Source: Candidatus Rokuibacteriota bacterium (GTDB lineage Bacteria; Methylomirabilota; Methylomirabilia; Rokubacteriales; CSP1-6). Taken from it: a stretch of 32,948 nt of DNA. Under the pieces are notes generated by a model. It worked only from the letters and a program-made list of their open reading frames with translations. It was not told where the DNA came from and made no database searches. A program made the translations under genes and the position numbers. The DNA is taken from positions 1-32,948 of the forward strand of contig QHSL01000046.1 of the NCBI GenBank assembly GCA_003220435.1. The letters are read 5' to 3'. Numbering within the stretch: position 1 is the stretch's first letter; each line of letters begins with the position of its first letter. Shown in pieces: positions 23,391 through 31,247 of the stretch.

Positions 23391-25272
23391 CGGTCGAGGG
23401 GGCGAGCTGCTCCCAGATCTTCGCGTCGACGAACAGGTCGAGGAGCACACCGTCCACGTGCCCGGCTCGCCGCTCGTCGCTCAGGATGTCGAGCGCCTCG
23501 TCGCGGGAGACGCCCCGCTTGTACGGTCGGTCGCCCGCGGTGAGCGCGTCGTAGATATCGGCGATCGTCATCATCCGGGATTGCAGCGGGATCTCTTCGC
23601 CCTTTCGCTGCTGGGGATAGCCGGTGCCGTCGAGCTTCTCGTGGTGGGAGCGGGCGATATCGGGAATGCCGCGGAGCTCCTTGGTCCACGGGATCTTCGA
23701 GAGGAACGTGTACGTGTGCACGACGTGCGACTGGATCTCCTTGAACTCGGCCTCGGTGAGGCTGCCCCGCGGGATCGACAGGATCGCGACCTCCTTCGGC
23801 GTGATCACGCGCTGGCGCTTCCCGCGGTGATCCTCGAACTTCCGGCGCGCGAGGCGCTCGATCTCCTTGGCGAAGCCGCGCGGTAGCACGGCCGGCTCGT
23901 TGGCGGCGGCGATGCGGCGAAGGCTCTCGTCGAGGTCCGCCAGGTACTCTGCCAGCTCGGCGTCGAAGGCGGCGGCCTGCTCGGCGAATCGTCGGCGCCC
24001 CTTGTCGAGCAGGTGCTCGATCTTCTTGCCGGCGTAGCGGAGCTCGACCCCGCGCTTGATCAGCTCGATGCGCTGGCCGATCCGATCGAGCTCTCCCGGG
24101 AGGAGCTTCTTGGCCTTCACGAGCACCTGCTCGCGGACGCCGACCTTGCCGAAGTCGTGCAGCAAGGCGGCGTAGCGAAGCTCCGTCATCTCCTCGGCGC
24201 TGAAGCGCCGCTCGCCGTAGGGCCCCGTGCGGCAGCGGTCCACCACCTGCGCGAGACCGACGGTGAGATCGGCGACGCGGAAGGAGTGGCCCGACGTGGT
24301 CGGATCGCGCGACTCGATCGCGACGACCGACGCCTGCACGAAGCCCTCGAACAGCCGGCGGATCGACTCGACCAGGCGGCTGTTGTGGATGGCGACGGCC
24401 GCCTGCGAGGCAAGCGAGCCGGCGAGCTGCTGGTGGCGCTGGCTGTACCGCAGCACCGTGCGCTCGATCTCGTTGACCGACCCGAACGGCCGCGCGAAGT
24501 CCGGCTTGCAGTTGATGAGCTGGAGCACGCCGATGGTCTCGTTCTGCGGGGTGCGCATCGGCATCACCAGCATCGACTTGGTGCGGTAGCGGGCCTGGCT
24601 GTCGAACGAGCGGTTGATCTGGAACGGAACGCCGGGCGGTGGGTGGTAGGCGTCCGCCAGGTTGAGGATCTCTCCCGTCAACGCGACGTGCCCGGCGACG
24701 CTCTCGCTCGTCAGCGGCAGGTGCGTCTGGCGGAATGGGAGCTTCACCGAGTCGTTCTGGGCCAGCACGAAGACCAGCGATCGCGTCCCGTCGGCTGCCT
24801 CGTCCACGAGGTAGAGCGAGCCCCCGTCGCTGCGCGTGATCTCCCGCGCGCGGGTCAGGATCGTGTCGAGGAGGGCGTCCCGGTTGCGCTCGGCCGAGAG
24901 CCTGATGCCGATCTCGTTGAGCTCGAACAGCTCGTGCTCGAGCTGCGTGAGCGCGGCGACGTGGTCGATGTCGGCGAAGGCGTTGCGAACCGCGCGGGCC
25001 AGAATCGGCGCACGCACGCCCGCTGGGAGCAGCGCGTACCAGTACGCGGGCCACGGGCCTGTCTCCTCGCCCTCGACGAGCGCCACGACGCGCAGCCGGC
25101 GGTCGTCCCAGCCCTCCGCGCCGGCATCGGCGCCGAGCAGCAACACCGCGGGCGCCAGCGCCGCCGAGTCGGTGGACGCGGGCAGGGGAGCGACGTCGAA
25201 CTCGTCGCCGAGCAGCGCGGCGGCGGCCGCCGCCGCGCGCGAGGTCGCGTCGTAGCGGACACGGCGGGGCAT
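23350..25272 (-). CDS. GAF and HD-GYP domain cyclic-di-GMP phosphodiesterase-like protein
   Basis: In this 640-residue protein, residues 1-105 form a degenerate N-terminal domain resembling a receiver without its aspartates. Residues 125-300 are a GAF domain (ILTRAREITRSDGGSLYLVD, SMLVMPMRT, IGVLQLIN, SQAAVAIHNSRL). Residues 315-600 are HD-GYP: H329 (SGHSFRVADL), H372-D373 (ALLHDFGKVGV), H543-H544 (RSHHEKLDGTGYP) and SRMMTIADIYDALTA. About 115 mostly helical, charged residues (about 385-500) are inserted between the HD and GYP halves, as in a known GAF/HD-GYP subfamily. It probably hydrolyses c-di-GMP in response to a ligand or light/redox signal. The start at 25272 has no Shine-Dalgarno sequence; the frame open beyond it is antisense to the ligase gene. 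Confidence 0.9.
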   Translation of the reverse strand: MPRRVRYDATSRAAAAAAALLGDEFDVAPLPASTDSAALAPAVLLLGADAGAEGWDDRRLRVVALVEGEETGPWPAYWYALLPAGVRAPILARAVRNAFADIDHVAALTQLEHELFELNEIGIRLSAERNRDALLDTILTRAREITRSDGGSLYLVDEAADGTRSLVFVLAQNDSVKLPFRQTHLPLTSESVAGHVALTGEILNLADAYHPPPGVPFQINRSFDSQARYRTKSMLVMPMRTPQNETIGVLQLINCKPDFARPFGSVNEIERTVLRYSQRHQQLAGSLASQAAVAIHNSRLVESIRRLFEGFVQASVVAIESRDPTTSGHSFRVADLTVGLAQVVDRCRTGPYGERRFSAEEMTELRYAALLHDFGKVGVREQVLVKAKKLLPGELDRIGQRIELIKRGVELRYAGKKIEHLLDKGRRRFAEQAAAFDAELAEYLADLDESLRRIAAANEPAVLPRGFAKEIERLARRKFEDHRGKRQRVITPKEVAILSIPRGSLTEAEFKEIQSHVVHTYTFLSKIPWTKELRGIPDIARSHHEKLDGTGYPQQRKGEEIPLQSRMMTIADIYDALTAGDRPYKRGVSRDEALDILSDERRAGHVDGVLLDLFVDAKIWEQLAPSTVSPRPAGKRRPKR

Positions 25273-25349
25273 GAACGAAAGTAGGACCGTGTCGCCGCCG
25301 AAGTCAAGAAAGCGCCAGCGGCGCGGAGGGGCGCTCGATCCGATCCGCG

Positions 25350-25355
25350 TAGAAT
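25350..25355 (+). promoter_or_regulatory. Candidate -10 element (TAGAAT) for the ligase operon
   Basis: TAGAAT ends 10 bases before the ATG at 25366 and contains the alternative upstream ATG (25354). That argues for 25366 as the true start with a very short leader. No -35 is seen. Confidence 0.4.
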
Positions 25356-25365
25356 GACTTGCGGA

Positions 25366-26934
25366 ATGACATCGGCGATCGAGCTCGGGCGGCTCGCGGA
25401 GCTCTGCGGGCGGCTGCGCGCCAGCCCGGCGCGGCTGGCCAAGCTCGCCCTGCTCGCGGAGTTCCTCCGGGCGCTCCCGGCCGACGTTGTCGCGACCGCG
25501 GTCGCCTTCCTTACGGGGCGCGCCTTTTCGGCCTCCGACCCGCGCGTGCTCGGCGTGCGCTGGCTGCCCGCGGCCGAGCGCGAGGCGACGGGACCGCCCC
25601 TCACGCTGCCGGACGTCGCGGCGGCCTTCGCCGAGGTCGCCGCCGCGGAGGGCGCGGGGACGCGGCGAGCCCGCGACGAGCGGCTGCGCGCGCTGGCCGC
25701 GCGGGCGACGGCGGACGAGCGGGAGACGCTGCAGCGAATCATCGCGGGCGAGATGCGCACGGGCGTGTCGGACGGCCTCGTGCTCGAGGCGGTCGCCCGC
25801 GCGTACGCGATCCCGCTCGAGGCCGCGCGCCGCGCCGCGCTGCGGCTGGGCGACCTGTCCGAGCTGGCGGCGCTGGCGGCGCGGGCCGGGGCCGAGGCGC
25901 TCGCGTCGGCGAGCGCGCGTCCGGGCGTGCCGCTGCTGCCGATGCTCGCGCAGATCGCCGAGGACTTCGAGGACGTGCTGGAGGCCCATGGCGGGACGAC
26001 GGCGCTCGAATACAAATACGACGGCGCCCGGATCCAGCTGCACCGTGACGGCGAGCGGTTCGCGATCTGGACGCGCCGCCTGTCGGACATTACCGCGAGC
26101 CTGCCCGACATCGTCGAGACGGCGCGGCGCGAGCTGGCGACCGGCCCGTACATCCTCGACGGCGAGGTGGTGGCGCTCGACGGGTCGGGCCGGCCCCTGC
26201 CCTTCCAGGACCTCATGCGGCGGTTCCGGCGGGTCCACGAGGTCGAGAAGCTCGTTCGTGAGATACCGCTCGCCCTCCACTTCTTCGATTGCCTCATGGC
26301 CGACGGGCACGCGCTGATCGACGAGCCCTACCGGATCCGCTGGGAGGCCCTGACGGCCGTCACCGGCGGACGCCACCTCGCGGCGCGGAGCATCGTCAGC
26401 TCGGTCGAGGCCGCCCGCGAGTTCCTGGCTCAGTCGCTCGCCGCCGGCCACGAGGGTGTGATGGCGAAGGATCTCGGCAGCGCCTACGAGCCGGGCGGCC
26501 GCGGCAAGCGCTGGTTCAAGGTCAAGACCGCGGTCACCGCGGACTGCGTCATCATCGCGGTCGACCGGGGCTCGGGCCGGCGGCGCGGGTGGCTCTCCAA
26601 CTACCATCTGGCGGTGCGTGACGGCGCCGCGTTCGCGGACGTCGGCAAGACGTTCAAGGGTCTGACCGATCGGCAATTCGTCGAAATGACCGAGCGGCTC
26701 TGGGCGCTTGCCGTGAACGACGACGGCTACACCGTGCGCGTGCGGCCCGAGGTCGTCGTCGAGGTCGCCTACAACGAGATCCAGAAGAGCCCGACCTATC
26801 CCTCGGGACTGGCGCTCCGCTTCGCGCGCATCACACGGATCCGCGACGACAAGGCGCCGGGCCAGGCCGCCACGCTCGACGAGCTACGCGCGCTCTACGA
26901 GCGGCAATTCGTGACCAAGGGGCGGGCGGTGTAG
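25366..26934 (+). CDS. ATP-dependent DNA ligase (archaeal/LigB-type)
   Basis: The 522-residue ligase has three parts. The N-terminal DNA-binding domain (about 1-185) has the signature IIAGEMRTGVSDGLV. The adenylation domain has the active lysine K217 in EYKYDGARIQLHR, then ILDGEVVALD, FFDCLMADG, EGVMAKDLGSAYEPG and WFKVK. The OB-fold domain runs to the end (VEVAYNEIQKSPTYPSGLAL, LRFARI). It joins nicks using ATP. Replicative bacterial ligase is the NAD-dependent LigA, so this is probably a repair or accessory ligase. This type occurs in archaea and some actinobacteria. It is first in an operon with a RecA-like ATPase (11-base gap) and a nucleotidyltransferase (no gap). The ATG at 25354 is an alternative start. 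Confidence 0.95.
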   Translation: MTSAIELGRLAELCGRLRASPARLAKLALLAEFLRALPADVVATAVAFLTGRAFSASDPRVLGVRWLPAAEREATGPPLTLPDVAAAFAEVAAAEGAGTRRARDERLRALAARATADERETLQRIIAGEMRTGVSDGLVLEAVARAYAIPLEAARRAALRLGDLSELAALAARAGAEALASASARPGVPLLPMLAQIAEDFEDVLEAHGGTTALEYKYDGARIQLHRDGERFAIWTRRLSDITASLPDIVETARRELATGPYILDGEVVALDGSGRPLPFQDLMRRFRRVHEVEKLVREIPLALHFFDCLMADGHALIDEPYRIRWEALTAVTGGRHLAARSIVSSVEAAREFLAQSLAAGHEGVMAKDLGSAYEPGGRGKRWFKVKTAVTADCVIIAVDRGSGRRRGWLSNYHLAVRDGAAFADVGKTFKGLTDRQFVEMTERLWALAVNDDGYTVRVRPEVVVEVAYNEIQKSPTYPSGLALRFARITRIRDDKAPGQAATLDELRALYERQFVTKGRAV

Positions 26935-26937
26935 AAT
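26932..26937 (+). promoter_or_regulatory. TAGAAT box before the RecA-like ATPase gene
   Basis: TAGAAT overlaps the ligase stop codon and ends 8 bases before the GTG at 26946. It could be an internal promoter producing a leaderless transcript. There is no Shine-Dalgarno sequence and no clear -35. Confidence 0.3.
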
Positions 26938-26945
26938 CGGCGGCT

Positions 26946-27833
26946 GTGACCCCGCGCGTCTCGACCGGTCTTCCGAAGCTCGACGCCATGCTGGGCGGCG
27001 GTCTCTTGCCCGGGACGCTCACGGTCGTGTACGGCGCGACGGGAATCGGCAAGACCCACCTCGGTCTCACGTTCGCCGACCACGGCCGGATCGTCGACGG
27101 CGCGCGCGGGATCGTCCTCGACATGAACGGCCGCGGCGACTCGCAGCAGCACGACGAGTACGCGGCGCGGCTCTTCGGCTGGGCGCTCCGGCCGTGGACG
27201 CACACGGTGACGCCGATGGCCGAGCCGTATCCGCCGGCGGACCAGATGGAGGCGTTCTACTCGAATGCATGCCGGTGGGTGGGGCGCGTGCGCGACTTCC
27301 AGGTGCCCGCGCCCGACGGCGGCTCGGAGTTCGACTGGAACTGGAAGGCCGCCTACAATCACACGCTCTACACCGTGCGACCCTTCATGTACTTCCACTT
27401 CGCGGCGGGCTCGCGGCGCGTGGCGGTCGACGGGGTCGAGCCGATGGACTCGCCGGCCGACTCGATCCAGTTCTTCATATTCGACGAGCTCTACCGGAAG
27501 ATCGTCCACCGGGACGCCGAGACGCTCGGCATGGAGATCTGCCTGCCGGTGTGGAAGCACCGTGCGTTCATCGACGGGCACCTCTACGACCATGCCGCGA
27601 TCACGACGCTGCTCCTGGTGACGACCGAGGAGACGCGGCTGGAAGACCTGCTGGCGCGCAAGGTCGCGACCGGCGACATCGGCGCCACCGCGAACACGAT
27701 TCTGGTGCTCGGCAGCGAACGCGTGGGCCGTCGGCTGGCGCGCATGCTCTGCGTTGTGAAGCACCGGAGCAGCGCGATGAGCGACGAGATCGTGGAGTAC
27801 CGCATCGGCGCCGGAGGCATCGAGCTCGGGTAG
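26946..27833 (+). CDS. RecA/KaiC/RAD55-superfamily ATPase, single domain
   Basis: The 295-residue protein opens like KaiC/RAD55 proteins: RVSTGLPKLDAMLGGGLLPG, then Walker A GATGIGKT (30-37) and a following LTFADHG. A Walker B-like strand is RRVAVDGVEPMD at about 158-169. A second conserved strand is TTLLLVTTEE, and the end ARMLCVVKHRSSAMSDEIVE matches the KaiC pattern of a K-H/R-R-x-S segment followed by a substrate-facing strand. The 80-150 stretch, rich in Trp, Tyr and Pro (FDWNWKAAYNHTLY), is unusual. No partner family was recognised. Encoded between a DNA ligase and a nucleotidyltransferase, it may load or remodel nucleic acid, but this is inference. GTG start; the stop is adjacent to the next start. 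Confidence 0.85.
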   Translation: MTPRVSTGLPKLDAMLGGGLLPGTLTVVYGATGIGKTHLGLTFADHGRIVDGARGIVLDMNGRGDSQQHDEYAARLFGWALRPWTHTVTPMAEPYPPADQMEAFYSNACRWVGRVRDFQVPAPDGGSEFDWNWKAAYNHTLYTVRPFMYFHFAAGSRRVAVDGVEPMDSPADSIQFFIFDELYRKIVHRDAETLGMEICLPVWKHRAFIDGHLYDHAAITTLLLVTTEETRLEDLLARKVATGDIGATANTILVLGSERVGRRLARMLCVVKHRSSAMSDEIVEYRIGAGGIELG

Positions 27834-29318
27834 GTGGCCACGCCGCCTCGCCGCTCGCCGCTGCACGGCTCCGACTTCCATCTTCGCGATCTCCCAACCG
27901 CCGCGCGCGCGATCCTGCGCGTGGTGAGCGCGGCGGCTGGCCGGGCGCGGGCGCCCGCGCTCGTCGGCGGGGCCGTGCGCGACGTCCGGCTGCGCGTGAC
28001 GAACAAGCGCCCCGGCGATCTGGACGTCACGGTGGCGTCCGGCGCGCTCGCGATCGCGCGTGACGTGGCCGCGCGACTGGGCGGCGCCTTCGTGCCGCTC
28101 GACCCCGAGCGCGGAGCGGCGCGCGTGCTGGTGCGCGACGCCTGCCTCGACGTGACGGACTGGCGGGCGCCGACGCTCGAGGGCGATCTGGCGGCCCGCG
28201 ACTTTACCGTGAACGCGCTGGCGGTGGAGCTGCGCCCACTGCTACGCGACGGGCGCGCCCGCGTGGTCGACCCGACGGGGGGCCTGGCCGATCTCCGGGC
28301 GCGGCGACTCCGCGTCCACGATCCGCGCGTGCTGCGCGACGACCCGCTCCGCGCGCTCCGCGGCGTTCGGCTCGAGGCGGCGCTGGGGTTTCGCCTCACC
28401 CGGCCGACCGCGAGGGCGATCCGGGCCGTCGCCGCCGGCGTGACCACGGTCTCCGTCGAGCGGATACGGGACGAGCTCCTGGCGATGCTCGCGCTGCCGA
28501 GCGCCGCGCGGGCGCTCCGTCGCCTGGACGCGCTGGGGCTGCTCGGCGTGATCGTGCCGGAGATCGAGGCGATGCGCGCGACCCCGCAGCCGGCGCCGCA
28601 CCGGTTCCCCGTGCTCGAACACTCGCTCCGAGCGGTCGCCGGCGCCGACCTCCTGGTGGAGCAGTTGCGGGCACTGCGCCCGTTCGGCGAAGAGCTCGCG
28701 GCGCATCTCGCCGAGGAGCTCGGCGGCGGCGTGACTCGCGCTCAGATCGTCAAGCTGGCCGCGCTGCTCCACGACGTCTCGAAGCCGGAGACGCGCCGGG
28801 TGATCGGCGGCCGCGTGCGCTTCTTCGACCACGACGTCATCGGCGCCGCGCGCGCGGGGTCGATCGGCGAGCGGCTCAAGCTGCCGACGCGCGCCCGCTC
28901 CGTCCTCGAGCAGCTCGTGCGGCACCACCTGCGGCCGATGCACCTGGCCGCCGCCGGCGGCGTGACCCGTCGCGCGCGCTATCGCTTCTTCCGGGATCTG
29001 CGCGACGACGCGCGCGACCTGCTCCTGCTCGCGCTGGCCGACGCGGCCGCGGTGCGCGGCGAATCGCCGCACGCGGTCTGGCGCCGCGCGGCGCTCATCC
29101 GGGATCTGCTGCGTGGATGGGAGGAGCGGCCGGAGGGCGCCGCCGCGCCGCCGCTGCTGCGGGGCGAGGACGTCATGCGCCGTTTCGGGATCGGGCCGGG
29201 CCCCGCCGTCGGCCGGTTGCTCGATCGCGCGCGGGAAGCGCAGGCGCTCGGGCTCGTGGCGACGCGCGAGGAGGCGCTGGCGTACCTTGACTCCCCTCCC
29301 GGGCGGACCCTAGAGTAG
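27834..29318 (+). CDS. CCA-adding enzyme/poly(A) polymerase-family nucleotidyltransferase with HD domain
   Basis: This is a 494-residue class II nucleotidyltransferase. The head motif is LVGGAVRD (43-50), with the metal-binding pair D62/D64 in PGDLDVTVA. ARDFTVNALAVEL, VDPTGGLADLRARRLRVHD and DDPLRALRGVRLEAALGF are the classic poly(A)polymerase/tRNA nucleotidyltransferase motifs. An HD phosphohydrolase-like domain follows from about 270 (LAALLHDVSKPETRR, FFDHDVIGAA, VRHHLRPMHLA). It could repair tRNA CCA ends, tail RNA, or act on other nucleic acid. The GTG at 27834 directly follows the ATPase stop, so the genes are coupled. Promoter elements of the next gene lie inside its 3' end. Confidence 0.9.
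   Translation: MATPPRRSPLHGSDFHLRDLPTAARAILRVVSAAAGRARAPALVGGAVRDVRLRVTNKRPGDLDVTVASGALAIARDVAARLGGAFVPLDPERGAARVLVRDACLDVTDWRAPTLEGDLAARDFTVNALAVELRPLLRDGRARVVDPTGGLADLRARRLRVHDPRVLRDDPLRALRGVRLEAALGFRLTRPTARAIRAVAAGVTTVSVERIRDELLAMLALPSAARALRRLDALGLLGVIVPEIEAMRATPQPAPHRFPVLEHSLRAVAGADLLVEQLRALRPFGEELAAHLAEELGGGVTRAQIVKLAALLHDVSKPETRRVIGGRVRFFDHDVIGAARAGSIGERLKLPTRARSVLEQLVRHHLRPMHLAAAGGVTRRARYRFFRDLRDDARDLLLLALADAAAVRGESPHAVWRRAALIRDLLRGWEERPEGAAAPPLLRGEDVMRRFGIGPGPAVGRLLDRAREAQALGLVATREEALAYLDSPPGRTLE
29287..29316 (+). promoter_or_regulatory. Promoter for the solute-binding protein gene (TTGACT-18-TAGAGT)
   Basis: TTGACT (29287-29292) and TAGAGT (29311-29316) are 18 bases apart, within the last codons of the nucleotidyltransferase gene. 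Transcription would start near 29323, giving a leader of about 40 bases with GAGGAGG before the ATG. Confidence 0.65.
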
Positions 29319-29361
29319 CGTCCATTCTGAGAATCCGATCCCCTCGTTCGAGGAGGCGCTG

Positions 29362-30915
29362 ATGAGTGGCTGGAGAATCGGAGTCGCCCTGCTTCTCACC
29401 CTGGTCGTGCCGGTCGCGGCGAGTGCCGCGCCGGCCGGCAAGGTCGTTCTCGCTCAGGGCGTCGACCCGACGACGCTCGACATGGCGAACCAGTCGGAGA
29501 CTCCGGCGTCGAACGTGGGCCGCCACATCTTCGACACCCTGTACGAGCGCGACCAGAATTTGAAGATCGTTCCCGCCCTCGCCGCCGAGATGCCGAAGTT
29601 CGTGCCGCCGTCGGCGTGGGAGGTCAAGCTCCGCAAGGGCGTCAAGTTCCACAACGGCGAGGACTTCAACGCTGACTCGGCGAAGTTCACCCTCGAGCGC
29701 CTCGGAGGGGGGCAGGGCAAGCTGCGCGGCTCGACCTTCTTCGCGCCGATCGATCGGGTGGAGATCGTGGACGCTTACACGATCCGGGTGCACACGAAGA
29801 AGCCGTGGCCGACTTTCATTCCGGTGATGACGTTCGTGCAGAGCGGCATGCTGCCGCCCAAGGAGGCGGCCGGCAAGGAGACCGCCGATCTCTCCAAGAA
29901 GCCGGTGGGCACTGGCCCCTACAAGCTCGTCCGCTGGTCGAAGGACGAGGAGATCGTCCTCGAGGCGAACACTGCGTACTGGCGCGGCGCCCCGGCCATC
30001 AAGACCGTGGTGTTCCGGCCGATCCCCGACGACGCGGTGCGGGTGGCGGCGCTGCAGAACGGTGAGATCGACCTCGCGGTCAACATCCCGCCGCATCTCG
30101 GCGCAATCATCGACAGACATCCCAAGCTCTTCCTCAGCACCGCGCCGTCGATCCGGACCATCCAGCTCATGTTCTACTCGCACCAGATGGACGCGCAGCA
30201 CAAGCCGACCGGTCCCTACAACGGGCCGACGGCGGACAAGCGCGTGCGCCAGGCGATCGCCTACGCGGTCGACGCCGACGAGATCATCAAGACCGTGCTC
30301 GACGGCAAGGGCGTGCGGGTCGCCACCATGCTGCCGTCGATGCACTTCGGCTTCGATCCCAAGCTCCAACCCATCAAGGCGGACGTCGCGCGAGCCAAGA
30401 AGCTCCTGGCCGAGGCCGGCTTCGGCGGCGGCGTCGAGATCACGCTGCACGGCCCGCGCGGCCGCTACGTTCGCGACGCGGAGGTCGCCGAAGCGGTGTC
30501 CGGCCAGCTCACCAAGGCCGGCATCAAGACCACGCTCCGCACGTACGACTTCGTGACCTACCTGAACAGCATGGTCTACGTCCACAAGGCGGGCCCAGTG
30601 TGGCTCATCGGCTGGGGCAGCCCGACGATGGATGCCGACTCGATTTACGGGCCGCTGTTCAAGTCGCCCGGCATCTTCGTGAACTGGCACAATGAGGACT
30701 TCAACCGCATGGCGGATGAGGCGGCGGCGATCATGGACGAGAAGAAGCGCCTCGAGCAGTACCACCGGATCAACAAGCTCTGGGTCGAGGAGATGCCGGC
30801 GGTGCCGCTCTACCAGCAGATCGATCTCTACGGTGTCTCCAAGCGGCTCAACTGGAAGGCGCGGAGCGACGAGGTGCTCCAGGCCTACACGATGTCGCTC
30901 AACGACGGGAAATAG
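29362..30915 (+). CDS. ABC transporter substrate-binding protein, family 5 (peptide/nickel/oligosaccharide type)
   Basis: The 517-residue secreted protein has a Sec signal peptide MSGWRIGVALLLTLVVPVAA, cut near ASAAPA (about residues 21-25). The mature protein has the SBP_bac_5 order: VDPTTLDMANQSE, VGRHIFDTLYERD, the signature VKLRKGVKFHNGEDFNAD, PVGTGPYKLVRW, RVRQAIAYAVDADEII, and a C lobe with a WGSPTMDADSI ligand-loop region. There is no lipobox, so it is periplasmic or released rather than lipid-anchored. Peptides, glutathione, nickel complexes or aromatic compounds are possible ligands. No permease or ATPase gene accompanies it, so it is an orphan. GAGGAGG upstream supports the start at 29362. 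Confidence 0.93.
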   Translation: MSGWRIGVALLLTLVVPVAASAAPAGKVVLAQGVDPTTLDMANQSETPASNVGRHIFDTLYERDQNLKIVPALAAEMPKFVPPSAWEVKLRKGVKFHNGEDFNADSAKFTLERLGGGQGKLRGSTFFAPIDRVEIVDAYTIRVHTKKPWPTFIPVMTFVQSGMLPPKEAAGKETADLSKKPVGTGPYKLVRWSKDEEIVLEANTAYWRGAPAIKTVVFRPIPDDAVRVAALQNGEIDLAVNIPPHLGAIIDRHPKLFLSTAPSIRTIQLMFYSHQMDAQHKPTGPYNGPTADKRVRQAIAYAVDADEIIKTVLDGKGVRVATMLPSMHFGFDPKLQPIKADVARAKKLLAEAGFGGGVEITLHGPRGRYVRDAEVAEAVSGQLTKAGIKTTLRTYDFVTYLNSMVYVHKAGPVWLIGWGSPTMDADSIYGPLFKSPGIFVNWHNEDFNRMADEAAAIMDEKKRLEQYHRINKLWVEEMPAVPLYQQIDLYGVSKRLNWKARSDEVLQAYTMSLNDGK

Positions 30916-30931
30916 CGCGGCGGCTATGGAG

Positions 30932-30937
30932 TAGAAT
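30932..30937 (+). promoter_or_regulatory. Candidate -10 element (TAGAAT) for tRNA-Gly
   Basis: TAGAAT ends 12 bases before the tRNA 5' end, the right distance for a -10 with a short precursor leader. No matching -35 hexamer is apparent. Confidence 0.5.
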
Positions 30938-30949
30938 GAGAGGCGCCGG

Positions 30950-31024
30950 GCGGCCGTAATTCAGTGGCAGAATGCCAGCTTCCCAAGCTGGACGTCGCCG
31001 GTTCGAATCCGGTCGGCCGCTCCA
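30950..31024 (+). tRNA. tRNA-Gly, anticodon CCC
   Basis: The cloverleaf is complete. The 7-bp acceptor stem GCGGCCG/CGGCCGC (30950-30956 with 31014-31020) has discriminator T at 31021 and encoded CCA at 31022-31024. The D stem is ATTC/GAAT. The anticodon stem CCAGC/GCTGG has loop TTCCCAA, so the anticodon is CCC (30982-30984), reading GGG. The T arm has loop TTCGAAT. U73 is the usual glycine identity base. Confidence 0.95.
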
Positions 31025-31028
31025 ACTC

Positions 31029-31062
31029 AAGGGGTTACGGGGAGAAACCCGTAACCTCTTTT
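31029..31062 (+). terminator. Strong intrinsic terminator after tRNA-Gly
   Basis: A 13-bp stem (31029-31041 with 31048-31060, one G-T pair) has a 6-base GAGAAA loop and the T-run TTTT ending at 31062. It begins 4 bases after the tRNA CCA end. Confidence 0.9.
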
Positions 31063-31247
31063 GTTGTGTCGACCTGTTGTCAACCGTCAGCCTTGTCGAC
31101 CGCACCGGTGGGCCGTGAGCCTGCGGTCCCTTCTCGCGAGGGGGACGGGGCTTTCAGCGCAAGGAGCGCGACGAGAATCCATGTACTCTTCCTCAGGAAG
31201 TCGGTCTGCTGCAGGAGCCGTAGGAAGTTCCAGTGCCGCTCGAGGTC
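31063..31247. other. Spacer between tRNA terminator and ppk1 remnant
   Basis: No gene was recognised in these 185 bases. On the minus strand the frame of ppk1 stays open after its TGA for about 57 more codons ([20 protein letters not shown], then [13 protein letters not shown]). This looks protein-like but has no start codon and no family I can name, so it may be the remains of a further lost gene. Confidence 0.4.

Noticed and set aside
25273-26676. N-terminal extension of the HD-GYP frame (1108 codons in total)
   Set aside because: The extension is antisense to the DNA ligase gene. The ATG at 25272 begins a sensible domain structure.
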